Part shown: positions 39,551 to 48,756 of the stretch, piece after piece
How the letters are laid out: every line of letters begins with the position of its first letter
How positions within the stretch are numbered: position 1 is the first letter of the stretch
Assembly: GCF_000732325.1 (NCBI RefSeq)
Contig: NZ_BBIW01000009.1
Coordinates: forward strand, 1 to 64,000
Source: Paenibacillus sp. TCA20
Lineage (GTDB): Bacteria; Bacillota; Bacilli; Paenibacillales; Paenibacillaceae
Direction: 5' to 3'
DNA: 64,000 nt
Translations under genes and position numbers: made by a program
The notes under the pieces: model-generated
Seen by the model: only the letters and a program-made list of their open reading frames with translations
Told to the model about the DNA's origin: nothing
Databases searched by the model: none

Positions 39551-39979
39551 ATGGACGATCTGGACAAGCAAATCTTGCTGCGGTTGCAGGAGGAAGGGCG
39601 CATCTCTATGACGGATCTAGGAAAGGCCGTCTCCTTATCACAGCCTGCCGTTACGGAGCGAGTACGCCGCATGGAAGAGAACGGAATTATTGATCACTAT
39701 CGTGCAGTCATTACCCCAGAGAAGATCAACAAGCAAATATCCGCATTCATTCTGTTCTATACTAAAGGATGTGATAACTTCGTCAGTTACTGTAAAGAAG
39801 CACGCGATGTCGTTGAGTTGCATCGAATCAGCGGACATCAGTACAATTTTCTTGTCAAACTGGTTACCGAATCTTTACTAACCTTGGAGAGTGCAATTAA
39901 TGAGCTTGGAAAATATGGTGACTCAACGACCATGATCGTACTCTCATCACCAATTAAGCAAGACCAGTTAATCCCTTAA
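39551..39979 (+). CDS. Lrp/AsnC family transcriptional regulator
   Basis: A 142-residue regulator: N-terminal winged helix (MDDLDKQILLRLQEEGRISM; SLSQPAVTERVRRMEENGII) followed by a RAM ligand-binding domain ending in TTMIVLSSPIKQ. AAAGGAG is eight bases before the ATG at 39551. The divergent arrangement with the flavin oxidoreductase gene, separated by a 150-base AT-rich region, suggests it controls that gene and itself. Ligand unknown. Confidence 0.9.
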   Translation: MDDLDKQILLRLQEEGRISMTDLGKAVSLSQPAVTERVRRMEENGIIDHYRAVITPEKINKQISAFILFYTKGCDNFVSYCKEARDVVELHRISGHQYNFLVKLVTESLLTLESAINELGKYGDSTTMIVLSSPIKQDQLIP

Positions 39980-40095
39980 GGATCTTTAGGCTGTCGAGAA
40001 ATTCTCGGCAGTCATTTTTAGTTCTTTTTCATTCAAGCACGGGATGGATTTACTAAATGAATTTTTTTATGCTTTACACCTAAAATAAAATTTAG

Positions 40096-40121
40096 TAAAA
40101 TTAAATTGCAAACAATATAAT
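40096..40121 (+). promoter_or_regulatory. OhrR-like operator and -10 of the ohr gene
   Basis: TAAAATTAAATTGCA (40096-40110) matches 13 of 15 positions of the B. subtilis OhrR operator TACAATTAAATTGTA. TATAAT (40116-40121) follows within five bases. OhrR is a peroxide-sensing MarR-family repressor; no ohrR gene lies beside it here. Confidence 0.72.
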
Positions 40122-40179
40122 TTATAACAATATAACAACAGCTATATTCTAAAATTAAAATTAAAAGGAGAACATGAAA

Positions 40180-40599
40180 ATGAAAACATTGTATGAAACA
40201 ACGGTAATCAATACAGGAGGGCGTCAAGGCATTGTGCAATCTCCGGATAACGTATTTTTGCTGGAGGTTGCTGCACCTCCGGAGCTAGGCGGCAAGGATA
40301 CAACGGCTACCAATCCTGAGCAGCTGTTCGCGGCTGGATACAGTGCCTGCTTTAACTCCGCACTTGAGTTTCAATTGAAGAAGAACAATGTACAAATCGA
40401 GAAGAGCACCGTGTCCGCAACGGTATATTTAAAAACAGATCCGGCAGATAACGGTGTTAAGCTTGAGGTGGAGCTGGATGTACGAATCGACGGTTTGGAT
40501 GAGGAGACAGCTCGCAAGTATGTGGAGCTTGCTCATGATTATTGCCCGTACTCCAAAGCCATTAAAGGAAATGTCAATGTAACGGTAAGCATGGGGTAA
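40180..40599 (+). CDS. ohr: organic hydroperoxide resistance protein, Ohr/OsmC family
   Basis: Thiol peroxidase that reduces organic hydroperoxides, as a cytosolic homodimer. The two reactive cysteines are in AAGYSACFNSAL and DYCPYSKAIKGN; the conserved Arg is in NTGGRQG. Length 139 aa fits Ohr rather than OsmC. Of two in-frame ATGs, 40180 lies nine bases after AGGAG and is preferred over 40174. Monocistronic behind an OhrR-like site. Confidence 0.92.
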   Translation: MKTLYETTVINTGGRQGIVQSPDNVFLLEVAAPPELGGKDTTATNPEQLFAAGYSACFNSALEFQLKKNNVQIEKSTVSATVYLKTDPADNGVKLEVELDVRIDGLDEETARKYVELAHDYCPYSKAIKGNVNVTVSMG

Positions 40600-40623
40600 A
40601 TGAAATTCACGCGATAACTCACA

Positions 40624-40715
40624 ATAAAAAAAGCCAGTATGCTCCATACGAATGGGGCGGGACTATACCTTGTTTATGAGACAGGGTACAGTCCCGGGCA
40701 TACGGGCTTTTTTCT
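40624..40715. terminator. long bidirectional terminator between ohr and the deaminase gene
   Basis: A ~90-base extended hairpin: AAAAAAAGCC / GGCTTTTTT outside, then GTATG/CATAC, GGGACT/AGTCCC and TACCTTGT/ACAGGGTA toward the tip. Poly-T follows on both strands, suiting two convergent genes. Confidence 0.85.
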
Positions 40716-40719
40716 TTTT

Positions 40720-41196
40720 TTAGCGGTCATGTAACTGCTGATGCAGCTTCCGGACCTGCTCGGCTAGCTCCGGCACAGGGCCATCTACTACGGTATCACG
40801 AATAACTTCGTGAATAGGGAGGCTCAGCACCCGAGATGAGCGGGCGCCCATATCATTCAGCCACATGGACAGCTGAGCTGAGGAACTTGCATAAACGATC
40901 CGTCCCAAGCCAACCCATCCATGGGCAGCAGCACACATTGGACAATGCTCGCCAGATGTATATACGGTTGCTTGGCTTCGTTCTAGTGGGTCCATGTGCT
41001 CTGCAGCCCAGCGTGCTAATGCAAATTCGGGATGCTGGGTAGGGTCACCGCCTCCCACATGGTTACGTTCCTCGGCAAGTACGGTGCCATCAGCGGATAC
41101 AAGGACGGAACCGAAGGGCTCGTCACCTGCTTCAAGAGCGGTTCCTGCTAGCTCTATGCAGCGTTTCAAATGTGCAAGATCTGTATCATTGACCAT
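40720..41196 (-). CDS. nucleoside deaminase, cytidine/guanine deaminase superfamily
   Basis: A 158-residue zinc-dependent deaminase. The zinc site is His-Pro-Glu in QHPEFALARW plus CPMC in SGEHCPMCAAAHGW; the Glu is the proton shuttle. GDEPFGSVLVSADG is the substrate-side loop. The layout is nearest to GuaD/TadA-type enzymes, but the typical HAE is HPE here, so the substrate remains open. AGGAGATG is upstream of the ATG. Single gene, convergent with ohr. Confidence 0.85.
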   Translation of the reverse strand: MVNDTDLAHLKRCIELAGTALEAGDEPFGSVLVSADGTVLAEERNHVGGGDPTQHPEFALARWAAEHMDPLERSQATVYTSGEHCPMCAAAHGWVGLGRIVYASSSAQLSMWLNDMGARSSRVLSLPIHEVIRDTVVDGPVPELAEQVRKLHQQLHDR

Positions 41197-41505
41197 GGCT
41201 GTTCATCTCCTGTTCTCTATTGCTATACTGTCAGGCTATCATGATTATCGGTATCTTGAAAATAAGATCCCCAAAAATATGGTCTGATTGGAGTTCGATT
41301 CGCTGGTAAAAATAAGTACAGATGAGGAGGGCATGCCGCGCAGGAAAGTGGTACAATACATAGAAATGATAGCTGATAGCTAAGTCATAGACAGAGAAAT
41401 GCTGCGTAAGAGAATTCTTTTCATATCACCCATCGTTTGATGAGTTGTGGAATGGATTCGAGTACATGCCTTGCGCGTACCAAATTCAAGCGGAGTGTGG
41501 AGAGA

Positions 41506-42786
41506 ATGGAACCAGTAGAGACATCAAAAAGTGGAAATGTCCCTGTTGTGGGAATGGAAGATATCGTCAGAGCACACCATGTGCTGAGAGAGGTTATCGT
41601 ACGTACACCACTCCAGCGTGATGCTGTGTTATCTGCGAAATACAATTGCGAAGTTTATCTAAAGAGAGAAGATTTGCAAGTCGTTCGTTCATTTAAAATC
41701 CGTGGTGCTTACAACATGATCCGGAGTCTGTCCCAGGAGGAGAGAGAACGGGGGATTGTATGCGCGAGTGCTGGGAACCATGCGCAAGGGGTTGCTTTTT
41801 CATGTAATGCCTTGGGAATTCAGGGCAAGATCTTTATGCCAAGCACAACACCGAGTCAGAAGGTTAAGCAGGTAAGACGTTTTGGAGGAAGCAATGTGGA
41901 GGTCGTGCTTACAGGCGACACTTATGACGATTCCTATGAAGCGGCCATGCGTGTATGCAAGGAGCAGGAGCTTACGTTTATTCATCCTTTTGATCAGCCG
42001 AAGATTATTGCAGGCAATGGAACGATTGGGATGGAGATCATGGAGGATCTGGACACCCCCGCGGATTATGTGTTTGTGACTATTGGCGGTGGTGGACTCG
42101 CGGCAGGTGTAGGTGCGTATATCAAAACCGTTCATCCGGAAACGAAGGTCATTGGCGTAGAGCCGTTAGGCGCAGCTTCCATGACGGAGGCCATTGATCA
42201 GAAGCAGGTCGTTACCCTGCAGCAGATTGATAAATTTGTGGATGGTGCAGCGGTTAAACGTGTGGGTGATCTCACCTATGATATCTGCAAGAACGCACTG
42301 GATGATATCTTAAAGGTGCCGGAGGGCAAGGCGTGTACAACCATTCTTGAATTGTATAACGAAAATGCCATTGTGGTTGAACCGGCGGGTTCCTTGTCTG
42401 TTGCTGCACTAGCGCAGTATAAGGATCAGATTCAAGGAAAAAAAGTCGTCTGCATCATCAGTGGGGGCAATAATGACATTGACCGGATGCAAGAGATTAA
42501 GGAACGTTCGCTCATGTATGAAGGGCTCAAGCATTATTTCATGATTAACTTCCCGCAGCGTGCGGGGGCACTCCGTGAATTTTTGGAGGATGTGCTCGGT
42601 CCAAATGATGATATCGCCCGGTTTGAATATACGAAGAAGAATGACAAAGAGAACGGTCCGGCCCTGGTCGGCATTGAGCTGATGTACACCGAGGATTACG
42701 AGCCGCTCATCGAGCGTATGAATCGAAAAAATATTCAATATACCGAGCTGAACAAGGATCTTAATCTCTTTAATCTCTTGATCTGA
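41506..42786 (+). CDS. ilvA: threonine dehydratase (biosynthetic)
   Basis: PLP enzyme turning threonine into 2-oxobutanoate, the first step to isoleucine. Schiff-base Lys64 in RSFKIRGAYN, SAGNHAQGVAF for substrate carboxylate, GGGGLAAGVG for the PLP phosphate, and a C-terminal ACT-like regulatory part starting near residue 335 (LKHYFMINFPQRAGALREF). Length 426 aa agrees with B. subtilis IlvA (422), with one regulatory domain. The ATG at 41506 follows GGAGAGA; a frame extension to 41437 has no site. No T-box was found upstream. Stands alone, away from the other ilv genes. Confidence 0.94.
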   Translation: MEPVETSKSGNVPVVGMEDIVRAHHVLREVIVRTPLQRDAVLSAKYNCEVYLKREDLQVVRSFKIRGAYNMIRSLSQEERERGIVCASAGNHAQGVAFSCNALGIQGKIFMPSTTPSQKVKQVRRFGGSNVEVVLTGDTYDDSYEAAMRVCKEQELTFIHPFDQPKIIAGNGTIGMEIMEDLDTPADYVFVTIGGGGLAAGVGAYIKTVHPETKVIGVEPLGAASMTEAIDQKQVVTLQQIDKFVDGAAVKRVGDLTYDICKNALDDILKVPEGKACTTILELYNENAIVVEPAGSLSVAALAQYKDQIQGKKVVCIISGGNNDIDRMQEIKERSLMYEGLKHYFMINFPQRAGALREFLEDVLGPNDDIARFEYTKKNDKENGPALVGIELMYTEDYEPLIERMNRKNIQYTELNKDLNLFNLLI

Positions 42787-42809
42787 TATATTTTAGGTGA
42801 TAAAAATAG

Positions 42810-42837
42810 AGCCCCGCTTACAATCGTAAGCGGGGCT
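42810..42837. terminator. hairpin terminator between ilvA and the secreted protein gene
   Basis: A perfect 12-bp stem (AGCCCCGCTTAC / GTAAGCGGGGCT) with a four-base loop. The minus-strand side is followed by CTATTTTTAT, so it mainly suits the leftward gene; it also lies just after ilvA. Confidence 0.78.
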
Positions 42838-42859
42838 TCCTGTGCTGCACATTAGCATT

Positions 42860-43831
42860 CTATCCGTTCGTTCCGACATGCTCCTCGAGCCAATCTTTTA
42901 CCTCAGAGGTTTGCTTGAACTGATGATCCTTCAGTACGTTAACGAACTGCTTCAGCAGCTCGTGCAGCTGACTGTTGTTCTCATTCGGGAGACCGGCAAT
43001 GAACGTGTAGGCTGTTTTGGCATTGGGTCTGATCGCTCCATTGTCTTGGAAGAGAGGGGTATTATTCATCCCGTAAAAAATAACGTGTCTGTACAAATCA
43101 TACTGATCTTCCATTTGCCGTGTGCGATTAGAGTTCGGATAGCTGGTAACAAATCCTTCGAGCAGTAACGCGCGATTGACAAGCTCCTGATATCCGATCG
43201 CAAGAGCGGCATCCTTACCCAGCTGTTTGCGAGAGAGCTCTGCCTGGATGCTGATGTAAGCAGAAATATCCTCTTTGACATCCTCCTTGTAGCGTTCAAA
43301 AGCAGAATAATCCATCGTCAGGAAATACATGCCTTCAGCGGTAATGACCTTGTATCCGTAATTTTTAGCCTGTGTCAGCAGGTTTTTCACTTTTTGAGTT
43401 TTTGCCTTTTGGATCAGCTGGTTCATGGTGTCGTTTTCTTTGAAAAAGGTCTGCAGCTCCTCTTGAACGTCCTGCGGGTACAACTTCTTATCAATGGACG
43501 GCATGGCTTTGATCCGTGCATTTTCTAAATAGAGCACCATAAGCGTCGCATGATGGGGAGATGCTTTTGATATATTTTTATTCAGATAAGTTGCAGCTTC
43601 CGGCAGACCGTTCGGTTGTTTAAGCAAAGCTCGAAACTTGTTCAGGATAACGGACGACTCCGATGAAACTGCCTCAGCAGCTGCAGGTGCTGATGTATTT
43701 GCTTGCGCGGTATTTTGGGCGAAGGCGGGGCTCCATCCGGCAGGCAGCAGCAATGCTGCACTGCTTAACACAGCCATCCATTTTACGGTGGATTTCCGGT
43801 TGTTCTTATGCCGAAGTATCGTGTTCTTCAT
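42860..43831 (-). CDS. secreted hypothetical protein (323 aa)
   Basis: An exported protein of unknown function. The N-terminus has a basic start, the hydrophobic core WMAVLSSAALLLPAGW and a cleavage region near AFAQN. The mature part is largely helical, Lys/Gln/Glu-rich, with no Cys, no known motif and no anchor. AGGAGGTTATAATT precedes the ATG. I see no family match; it may be a lineage-specific Paenibacillus extracellular protein. Transcribed alone. Confidence 0.75.
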   Translation of the reverse strand: MKNTILRHKNNRKSTVKWMAVLSSAALLLPAGWSPAFAQNTAQANTSAPAAAEAVSSESSVILNKFRALLKQPNGLPEAATYLNKNISKASPHHATLMVLYLENARIKAMPSIDKKLYPQDVQEELQTFFKENDTMNQLIQKAKTQKVKNLLTQAKNYGYKVITAEGMYFLTMDYSAFERYKEDVKEDISAYISIQAELSRKQLGKDAALAIGYQELVNRALLLEGFVTSYPNSNRTRQMEDQYDLYRHVIFYGMNNTPLFQDNGAIRPNAKTAYTFIAGLPNENNSQLHELLKQFVNVLKDHQFKQTSEVKDWLEEHVGTNG

Positions 43832-44149
43832 AATTATAACCTCCTAAAAATGATGGATAGATTTACATACATGGGTTACCTAAAGTATTTACCCTAATTA
43901 CCCGAGGCCCACCTGCTCTAGTTGAAATGATGTGGCACAATAATGATCGAATTGCACACAATGGTCTCTACTGATTCAGCAAGCGAGCCAACATTTGGCC
44001 CACGCAAAAAAATAATTTTCTTCTGACTTGTAAATATGGAACATTATCCCACTATTCTGCGTTATAAGATTGCTGACGTGAAATGAGCCGCATAAGTTGC
44101 AAATGGATCTGATGTTTTTTAATCCAATGTGAAGCTGGAGGAAATGTTG
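43832..44149. other. divergent intergenic region
   Basis: About 300 bases between two divergent genes for secreted proteins. AT-rich, with the ribosome sites of both genes at its ends. No convincing promoter pair or RNA element could be picked out. Confidence 0.4.
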
Positions 44150-46936
44150 ATGAAGAAATGGGTATCCTCGGTTGTGATTGCTGCACTGGTATCCGCGGGC
44201 GTTGGTCATACGCCAGGTATGTTAAACGCGGCGACTGCCATCCAAATTTATATCGATAATGAAAGACTTCCGTCTACCCAAGCGCCTGTAATGAAGGGCA
44301 ATCGGGTTCTCGTTCCACTGCGCTCGATCTTTGAAGGGCTGGATGCGAATGTAATATGGAACAATAAGACGAAGACAGTTACAGCGACAAAAGGAGACCA
44401 GACGGTCTCCATGACGATCGGATCGAGCTATGCCACGATCAGTGGAAGCAGAGTCACACTCGATGTCCCGGCGTCGATCATCAAAGGCAGCACTATGGTG
44501 CCCATCCGCTTCGTGACGGAGGCACTTGGTGAGGAAGTGCTGTGGAACTCCAGTGCCAAACGTGTAGATATTATTACGAGCAGCAATGATCTGTCTTCTT
44601 CCACTGTAACGACCAGGGTCGGTACACAGTACGGGGATGCAAGAGATATCAGCGTGGAGTTTACCCCTTCGCAGAACGAAGACGGGGTGCATGAATACCG
44701 GGTCATACTGGTCAAAGCCTCAAACAGTGGAAGCTTTAATCTGAATGAAGCCAGAAATGTATCTTATACGAGCTACACCCCAGTATCGAGAACGAATGGC
44801 AAGCTTAGTGTGACGTTGAAAGAGAACACACTGGATGCAGCGGGTCAAAAGATACAGTCTGGCACGGCTTACAAGGTCTATGTGCTGACCGTGGGGAATG
44901 ATGCTTCTGATTTCTCCTATGTGCTGTCCTCGGCTAAAGATCCGATTACGATGAGTGCCAAGCCTGCAGTAGCTGCAGCCTCGGAAGTTAAAATTCGAGA
45001 TATTGCGAACCATGGGGATGGAAGAGATGTTGAAGTCAGCTTTAAACAGCCGGGAACAACATCCGATATCTCGAATTATCGCATCTTCGTCGTCAAGCAA
45101 AAGGATGCATCATCCTTTGATGTGAACGCAGCCAGTAGAGCAGCGAACAGCTATTCTACACCCGTGAATAAGTCGAGCTCATCAACGATTACGACGACGT
45201 TGTCGTCAGGCACACGTGATTCATCGGGAGAGATTATCAAGAACGGCATCCCGTATGTCGTCTTTATCTATTCGGCCAGCTCGAACACGAATAATAAGCA
45301 GCACAAGCTGTCGGTTGCTTCCTCTGCGATTACACTCGACAGTGCTACATTGACGGCTCCATCCATTACGGCAGTCAACGATGTAAATGATTATGGCAAT
45401 GGCCGGGATATACAATTGTCCTTCAATAGAGCAGGCAATGAGGCCAAGGTCGGTTTTTATAGAATATATGTTGTTAGGAATAATCAAGCATCGTCATTTA
45501 ATATGACTGAAGCGAATAAGCTGGGCTCGGACCGTTACTACGATATCTCCAAGACAGGTAACAATATCACCACCACCTTGCCTGAAAAACTTAAGGATAC
45601 CAGCGGTAATACAATCCGAGAAGGAGAGACGTACCGAGTCTTTGTTGCATCCATGGGCAATCAGCAGGGAGGATACTCCAATCTGCTCTCTGGTGCCTCA
45701 GCCCAGATTACCCTTGTGAACAACTCGGTAACGAAGCCGATCAGTGGACTTGCGGTGAGTGATATTCAGGATTATGGGGATGGCCGTGACCTCAGAGTGA
45801 CGTTTAACAAATCATCGAATGAAGCAAGTGTGGATCATTATCGCGTATTCGTCGTGAAATCGGGGAATGCAGGGGCTTTTAATGTATCTATTGCAAGCAG
45901 CATGAACAGCTCAAGATACACGCGTGTAAACAAAACAGGCGGCAATCTATCTGTAGCCTTGTCTGCTGATGCGAGAGATACAGACGGTTCCATTATTCGC
46001 AGCGGAGTAAGCTACCGCGTATTCGTTCTTGCGGTCAGTAACAGAGGTGACAGCAAGCTGAACTCTCTGTCCGGTGCTTCATCTGTGATCCAGCTATCGG
46101 CGAGTAGTGCCCAGCCAGCTTCCTCGGTAGAGGCGGTAGTGAACGGAACCAATGGGGATGGACGTGATGTCACCGTGAAGTTCAAGAAGGCTTCGGATGA
46201 GACAGGGCTGTCCCGTTATCTTGTTATGGTAGTGCGGGCCGATGAAGCGAGCAGGTTTGATCTGGCATGGGCAAATCGGGTGGACTCGGGGAATTATACA
46301 GCAGTGGCGAAGAAAGGGTCAGATCTGTCACAAGTGCTGAACGAGAATACCAAGGACGTCAGGGGTGATCGTCTCACTCCGGGAACAAATTATAAGGTGT
46401 TCGTGTTGTCGCTAGCAGATGGCAAAGTACGCTCGGAAAATGCTTTGTCACAGCCATCTAACACGTTCGCGATCAATAAGGCACCTGTCGCAGTGGATAC
46501 TGCCGTCATAACGAAGGTGGAGAATAAGCCTGCTCAGAATCCCGCCATAAAGGTGGATTTCAATAAGGCAGGCAATGAAGCCGGATTGTCCTTCTACGCC
46601 GTCATTGCGGTGAAGGCGGCGAATGCAGATCAATTTACGCTGGAGCAAGCGAATGCATTGCCAAGAAGCCAGTATACCGCGGTTTCCAGAATGGGAGACA
46701 ACCTGAGCGCGGTGCTTGATACGTACGCGCTGGATGCAGATGGCAGCACATTGAAGGCGGGCGTTACCTATCGTATCTTTGTATTATCCGTAGCTGATGG
46801 AGACAAGGCAACTGTGAACAGCCTGTCGAGAGCAAGTGACACGATTGTAATGGAGGAATTGCCTGCTGCAGCTGCACCTCAATCACAGCGCACATCAGGT
46901 GAACACGGAGAAGACTCGGCTGCTAAGGATATATAA
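44150..46936 (+). CDS. secreted repeat protein with copper-amine-oxidase-like N-terminal domain
   Basis: A 928-residue exported protein. Signal peptide at residues 1-28; then a copper amine oxidase N1 (stalk) domain to ~145, with the paired LVPLRSIFEGLDANVIWN and MVPIRFVTEALGEEVLWN motifs. These domains are structural and common in Paenibacillus surface proteins; no oxidase is implied. Six tandem ~126-residue repeats follow, starting near residues 155, 280, 407, 535, 661 and 785. Each begins with a (D/N)GxGRDhxhxF-type strand, contains YRhFVVK..., a SFN..EA... helix and a GxxYRVFVLS strand; the last is most diverged (AQNPAIKVDF). The fold looks fibronectin-III-like. The start at 44150 follows GGAGGAAA. 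No anchor motif at the C-terminus. Confidence 0.85.
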   Translation: MKKWVSSVVIAALVSAGVGHTPGMLNAATAIQIYIDNERLPSTQAPVMKGNRVLVPLRSIFEGLDANVIWNNKTKTVTATKGDQTVSMTIGSSYATISGSRVTLDVPASIIKGSTMVPIRFVTEALGEEVLWNSSAKRVDIITSSNDLSSSTVTTRVGTQYGDARDISVEFTPSQNEDGVHEYRVILVKASNSGSFNLNEARNVSYTSYTPVSRTNGKLSVTLKENTLDAAGQKIQSGTAYKVYVLTVGNDASDFSYVLSSAKDPITMSAKPAVAAASEVKIRDIANHGDGRDVEVSFKQPGTTSDISNYRIFVVKQKDASSFDVNAASRAANSYSTPVNKSSSSTITTTLSSGTRDSSGEIIKNGIPYVVFIYSASSNTNNKQHKLSVASSAITLDSATLTAPSITAVNDVNDYGNGRDIQLSFNRAGNEAKVGFYRIYVVRNNQASSFNMTEANKLGSDRYYDISKTGNNITTTLPEKLKDTSGNTIREGETYRVFVASMGNQQGGYSNLLSGASAQITLVNNSVTKPISGLAVSDIQDYGDGRDLRVTFNKSSNEASVDHYRVFVVKSGNAGAFNVSIASSMNSSRYTRVNKTGGNLSVALSADARDTDGSIIRSGVSYRVFVLAVSNRGDSKLNSLSGASSVIQLSASSAQPASSVEAVVNGTNGDGRDVTVKFKKASDETGLSRYLVMVVRADEASRFDLAWANRVDSGNYTAVAKKGSDLSQVLNENTKDVRGDRLTPGTNYKVFVLSLADGKVRSENALSQPSNTFAINKAPVAVDTAVITKVENKPAQNPAIKVDFNKAGNEAGLSFYAVIAVKAANADQFTLEQANALPRSQYTAVSRMGDNLSAVLDTYALDADGSTLKAGVTYRIFVLSVADGDKATVNSLSRASDTIVMEELPAAAAPQSQRTSGEHGEDSAAKDI

Positions 46937-46969
46937 TGGCTGCAGTTTAGGAGCATGACGGAATTAGGA

Positions 46970-47009
46970 AGAAGCTCGAATTGCGATTAGCGGCAATTCG
47001 AGCTTCTTT
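46970..47009 (+). terminator. terminator after the repeat protein gene
   Basis: AGAAGCTCGAATTGC pairs perfectly with GCAATTCGAGCTTCT over an eight-base loop, then TTT. Confidence 0.85.
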
Positions 47010-47029
47010 GGTATGTTATCCACATGTTA

Positions 47030-47077
47030 ATAAACCCTAGAGCATCCCGCAATGGCTGAGGCTTCTCTGGGGTTTAT
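47030..47077 (-). terminator. probable terminator of the leftward membrane-protein operon
   Basis: ATAAACCCTAGAG pairs with CTCTGGGGTTTAT (one G-U). It lies eight bases past the stop of the minus-strand gene at 47085. The T run is poor (TTTATTAAC), so termination may be partial. Confidence 0.5.
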
Positions 47078-47084
47078 GTATGAA

Positions 47085-47855
47085 TTAAGCCCTTTTTTTT
47101 CTTCCGAAGATCGGTTTAACGAGCACAAGTCCGATGGCTCCAATAGCGATGAGGGCAATGGCAGACAGCTGAATAGCGGGAAGCATATTGCCGAATATGT
47201 AGCCCAGAAGCAAAATGATGACCACGACGATGAGATAATTGATGATGGATTTCAGATTAAATCCAGCGCGTCTCGGTGACCGATGGGTCTCTTCATCCTC
47301 CGGTGCATGATTAAAAGAGAGGAGAATCTGAATTAATACAATCGCGCCACCGGCGATGAGGGCTAATGTAAACAGGCTGATACTCGTATAGGATGATGGA
47401 TCTTGGCCCGCTAACGAAGTCACCTGCCCGATGAGTCCCATTAGCAGAAATACCATCGATACCGCAGCCCAGGCAATCATGAGATTGAATTTAATTCCTT
47501 TGGTATTATCTGTATTTTCATTATTAATCTTATCCGCATCTTTAGCTGAGACGGTGGAGGAGGCTTTCGAATTTGCAGCGGGTGCTGCTCCCAGCGCATA
47601 TTTATTCTCTTCTTCTTTAATATACTTGTCCGGTTTACCGCCGAATAATTGCTTCAGATCGGTGCCCTTACGTTGTGCTTCTAAGATTTCCTGTCCCATG
47701 CGGAGCAGCAGCTCCTCGAGCTCGAGCTCAGGAATGCGCGAGTTCCTGACCTGTTCCTCGATCAGGGCATAGAACTCCCTGGAAGGAGATGTCATCTGAC
47801 CAATGACCGTAGTTTGCCGATTCCTGATCAGCATGATTTGTTTGCTGCGATTCAT
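47085..47855 (-). CDS. membrane protein, DUF1129-like
   Basis: A 256-residue integral membrane protein. The first ~120 residues are cytosolic and helical (FYALIEEQVRNSRIPELELE; LLLRMGQEILEAQRKGTDLK; QLFGGKPDKYI), followed by four hydrophobic helices in two pairs separated by a charged loop (NHAPEDEETHRSPRR), ending FGRKKRA. The helical head with an LFG.PDKY motif and paired helices recalls DUF1129 proteins; weak match. The start is uncertain: ATG 47855 is 14 bases from AGGAG, and a GTG at 47870 overlaps that site. A 39-aa membrane peptide gene lies just upstream on the same strand. Confidence 0.75.
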   Translation of the reverse strand: MNRSKQIMLIRNRQTTVIGQMTSPSREFYALIEEQVRNSRIPELELEELLLRMGQEILEAQRKGTDLKQLFGGKPDKYIKEEENKYALGAAPAANSKASSTVSAKDADKINNENTDNTKGIKFNLMIAWAAVSMVFLLMGLIGQVTSLAGQDPSSYTSISLFTLALIAGGAIVLIQILLSFNHAPEDEETHRSPRRAGFNLKSIINYLIVVVIILLLGYIFGNMLPAIQLSAIALIAIGAIGLVLVKPIFGRKKRA

Positions 47856-47947
47856 TACTTTATTGTCCACTCCTCTGTCCTATATCCGTACATCATATGA
47901 ATAAAGTATACGGGAGTAAGGTGGAATTAGCAAAGTTAGGTGTAGGC

Positions 47948-48067
47948 TTATTCTTTATAGAACAGCTGAGTATGATGAACAGCTACATATATTATGGCAG
48001 CGATGACGGCAAGACAGAGAAATACACTTCCCAGGTGATGTTCAATCCAGTGGAACATGAGCTTCAT
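47948..48067 (-). CDS. small membrane protein (39 aa)
   Basis: A 39-residue protein on the minus strand: starts MKLMFHWIEHHLGSVF, has one membrane helix (LCLAVIAAIIYVAV) and ends HHTQLFYKE. AAGGAAG lies eight bases before the ATG. The codon pattern, single helix and flanking His residues look genuine. It is ~90 bases upstream of the DUF1129-like gene on the same strand and may be co-transcribed. The 83-residue plus-strand frame over the same DNA (47897-48148) is its shadow. Function unknown. Confidence 0.6.
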   Translation of the reverse strand: MKLMFHWIEHHLGSVFLCLAVIAAIIYVAVHHTQLFYKE

Positions 48068-48264
48068 GTGATATCTTCCTTTCCTGTAATCTTCGATTGC
48101 TGCTTGTTATTATTCCGAATCAGAGCTTGGATTAATCCGTCTCATTAAGTTTTATGAGGCCAATTCAGGGTCAGAGCGGGAGTGTATAGCCAGTTATCTC
48201 CTGTCACACACTATGTCGTGTGCTTATCTAAGAGCAGTACGCATATATAAGGAGGGTTTCGATC

Positions 48265-48609
48265 ATGACACAGAACGATGCAACGAGACAGTATCTGTTA
48301 AACAGCCAGTCGAGAGGAGTCAAGGATGAGGTTGTGAAGGCAGAACATATTGAAGAAACAACGAGTCGTAATGAGGAATTTGCATGGGCTCATCAAGTGA
48401 GCCGTTCTGCAGAGACCCAGCGGGTGAAGGGAACAGCCCAGATCAGTGCTGAGATTGCGAATGTAGCACCCGTCTATCGGACAATAGCGGATACGGAGTT
48501 TGGATCAGATGATGAGGGAGTAATACCGCGCGGGGAGACTGAAGCGGAGCCTGTGGAATGGAAGGGCAAATCAGAAACCCATGCGATGTTTCGCCGGAGC
48601 TATGAATAG
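48265..48609 (+). CDS. hypothetical hydrophilic protein (114 aa)
   Basis: A soluble, charged 114-residue protein with no Cys, no hydrophobic segment and much predicted disorder (MTQNDATRQYLLNSQSRG start; C-terminal AEPVEWKGKSETHAMFRRSY). AAGGAGGG is nine bases before the ATG, so translation is likely strong. No family recognised. A solitary gene with a 147-base gap to the next. Confidence 0.7.
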   Translation: MTQNDATRQYLLNSQSRGVKDEVVKAEHIEETTSRNEEFAWAHQVSRSAETQRVKGTAQISAEIANVAPVYRTIADTEFGSDDEGVIPRGETEAEPVEWKGKSETHAMFRRSYE

Positions 48610-48756
48610 GCCATAGAGAATTCCATGGAGTGGATTGACTTTCGGTAAAGAATGGTGCTACACTATCTTCAACTAATTCACATTAAACTTATCGGAATTA
48701 ATTGAAATATAGTTTGGTATTCGTTTAGGTGTTACTTTTTACTGGGAGGAAGTCAT

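Noticed and set aside
41288-41505. T-box riboswitch ahead of ilvA
   Set aside because: No AGGGTGG-type T-box sequence, specifier stem or terminator in the leader.
47897-48148. 83-residue plus-strand frame
   Set aside because: No ribosome site, and the minus-strand 39-aa frame over the same DNA has a good one and a coherent membrane helix.
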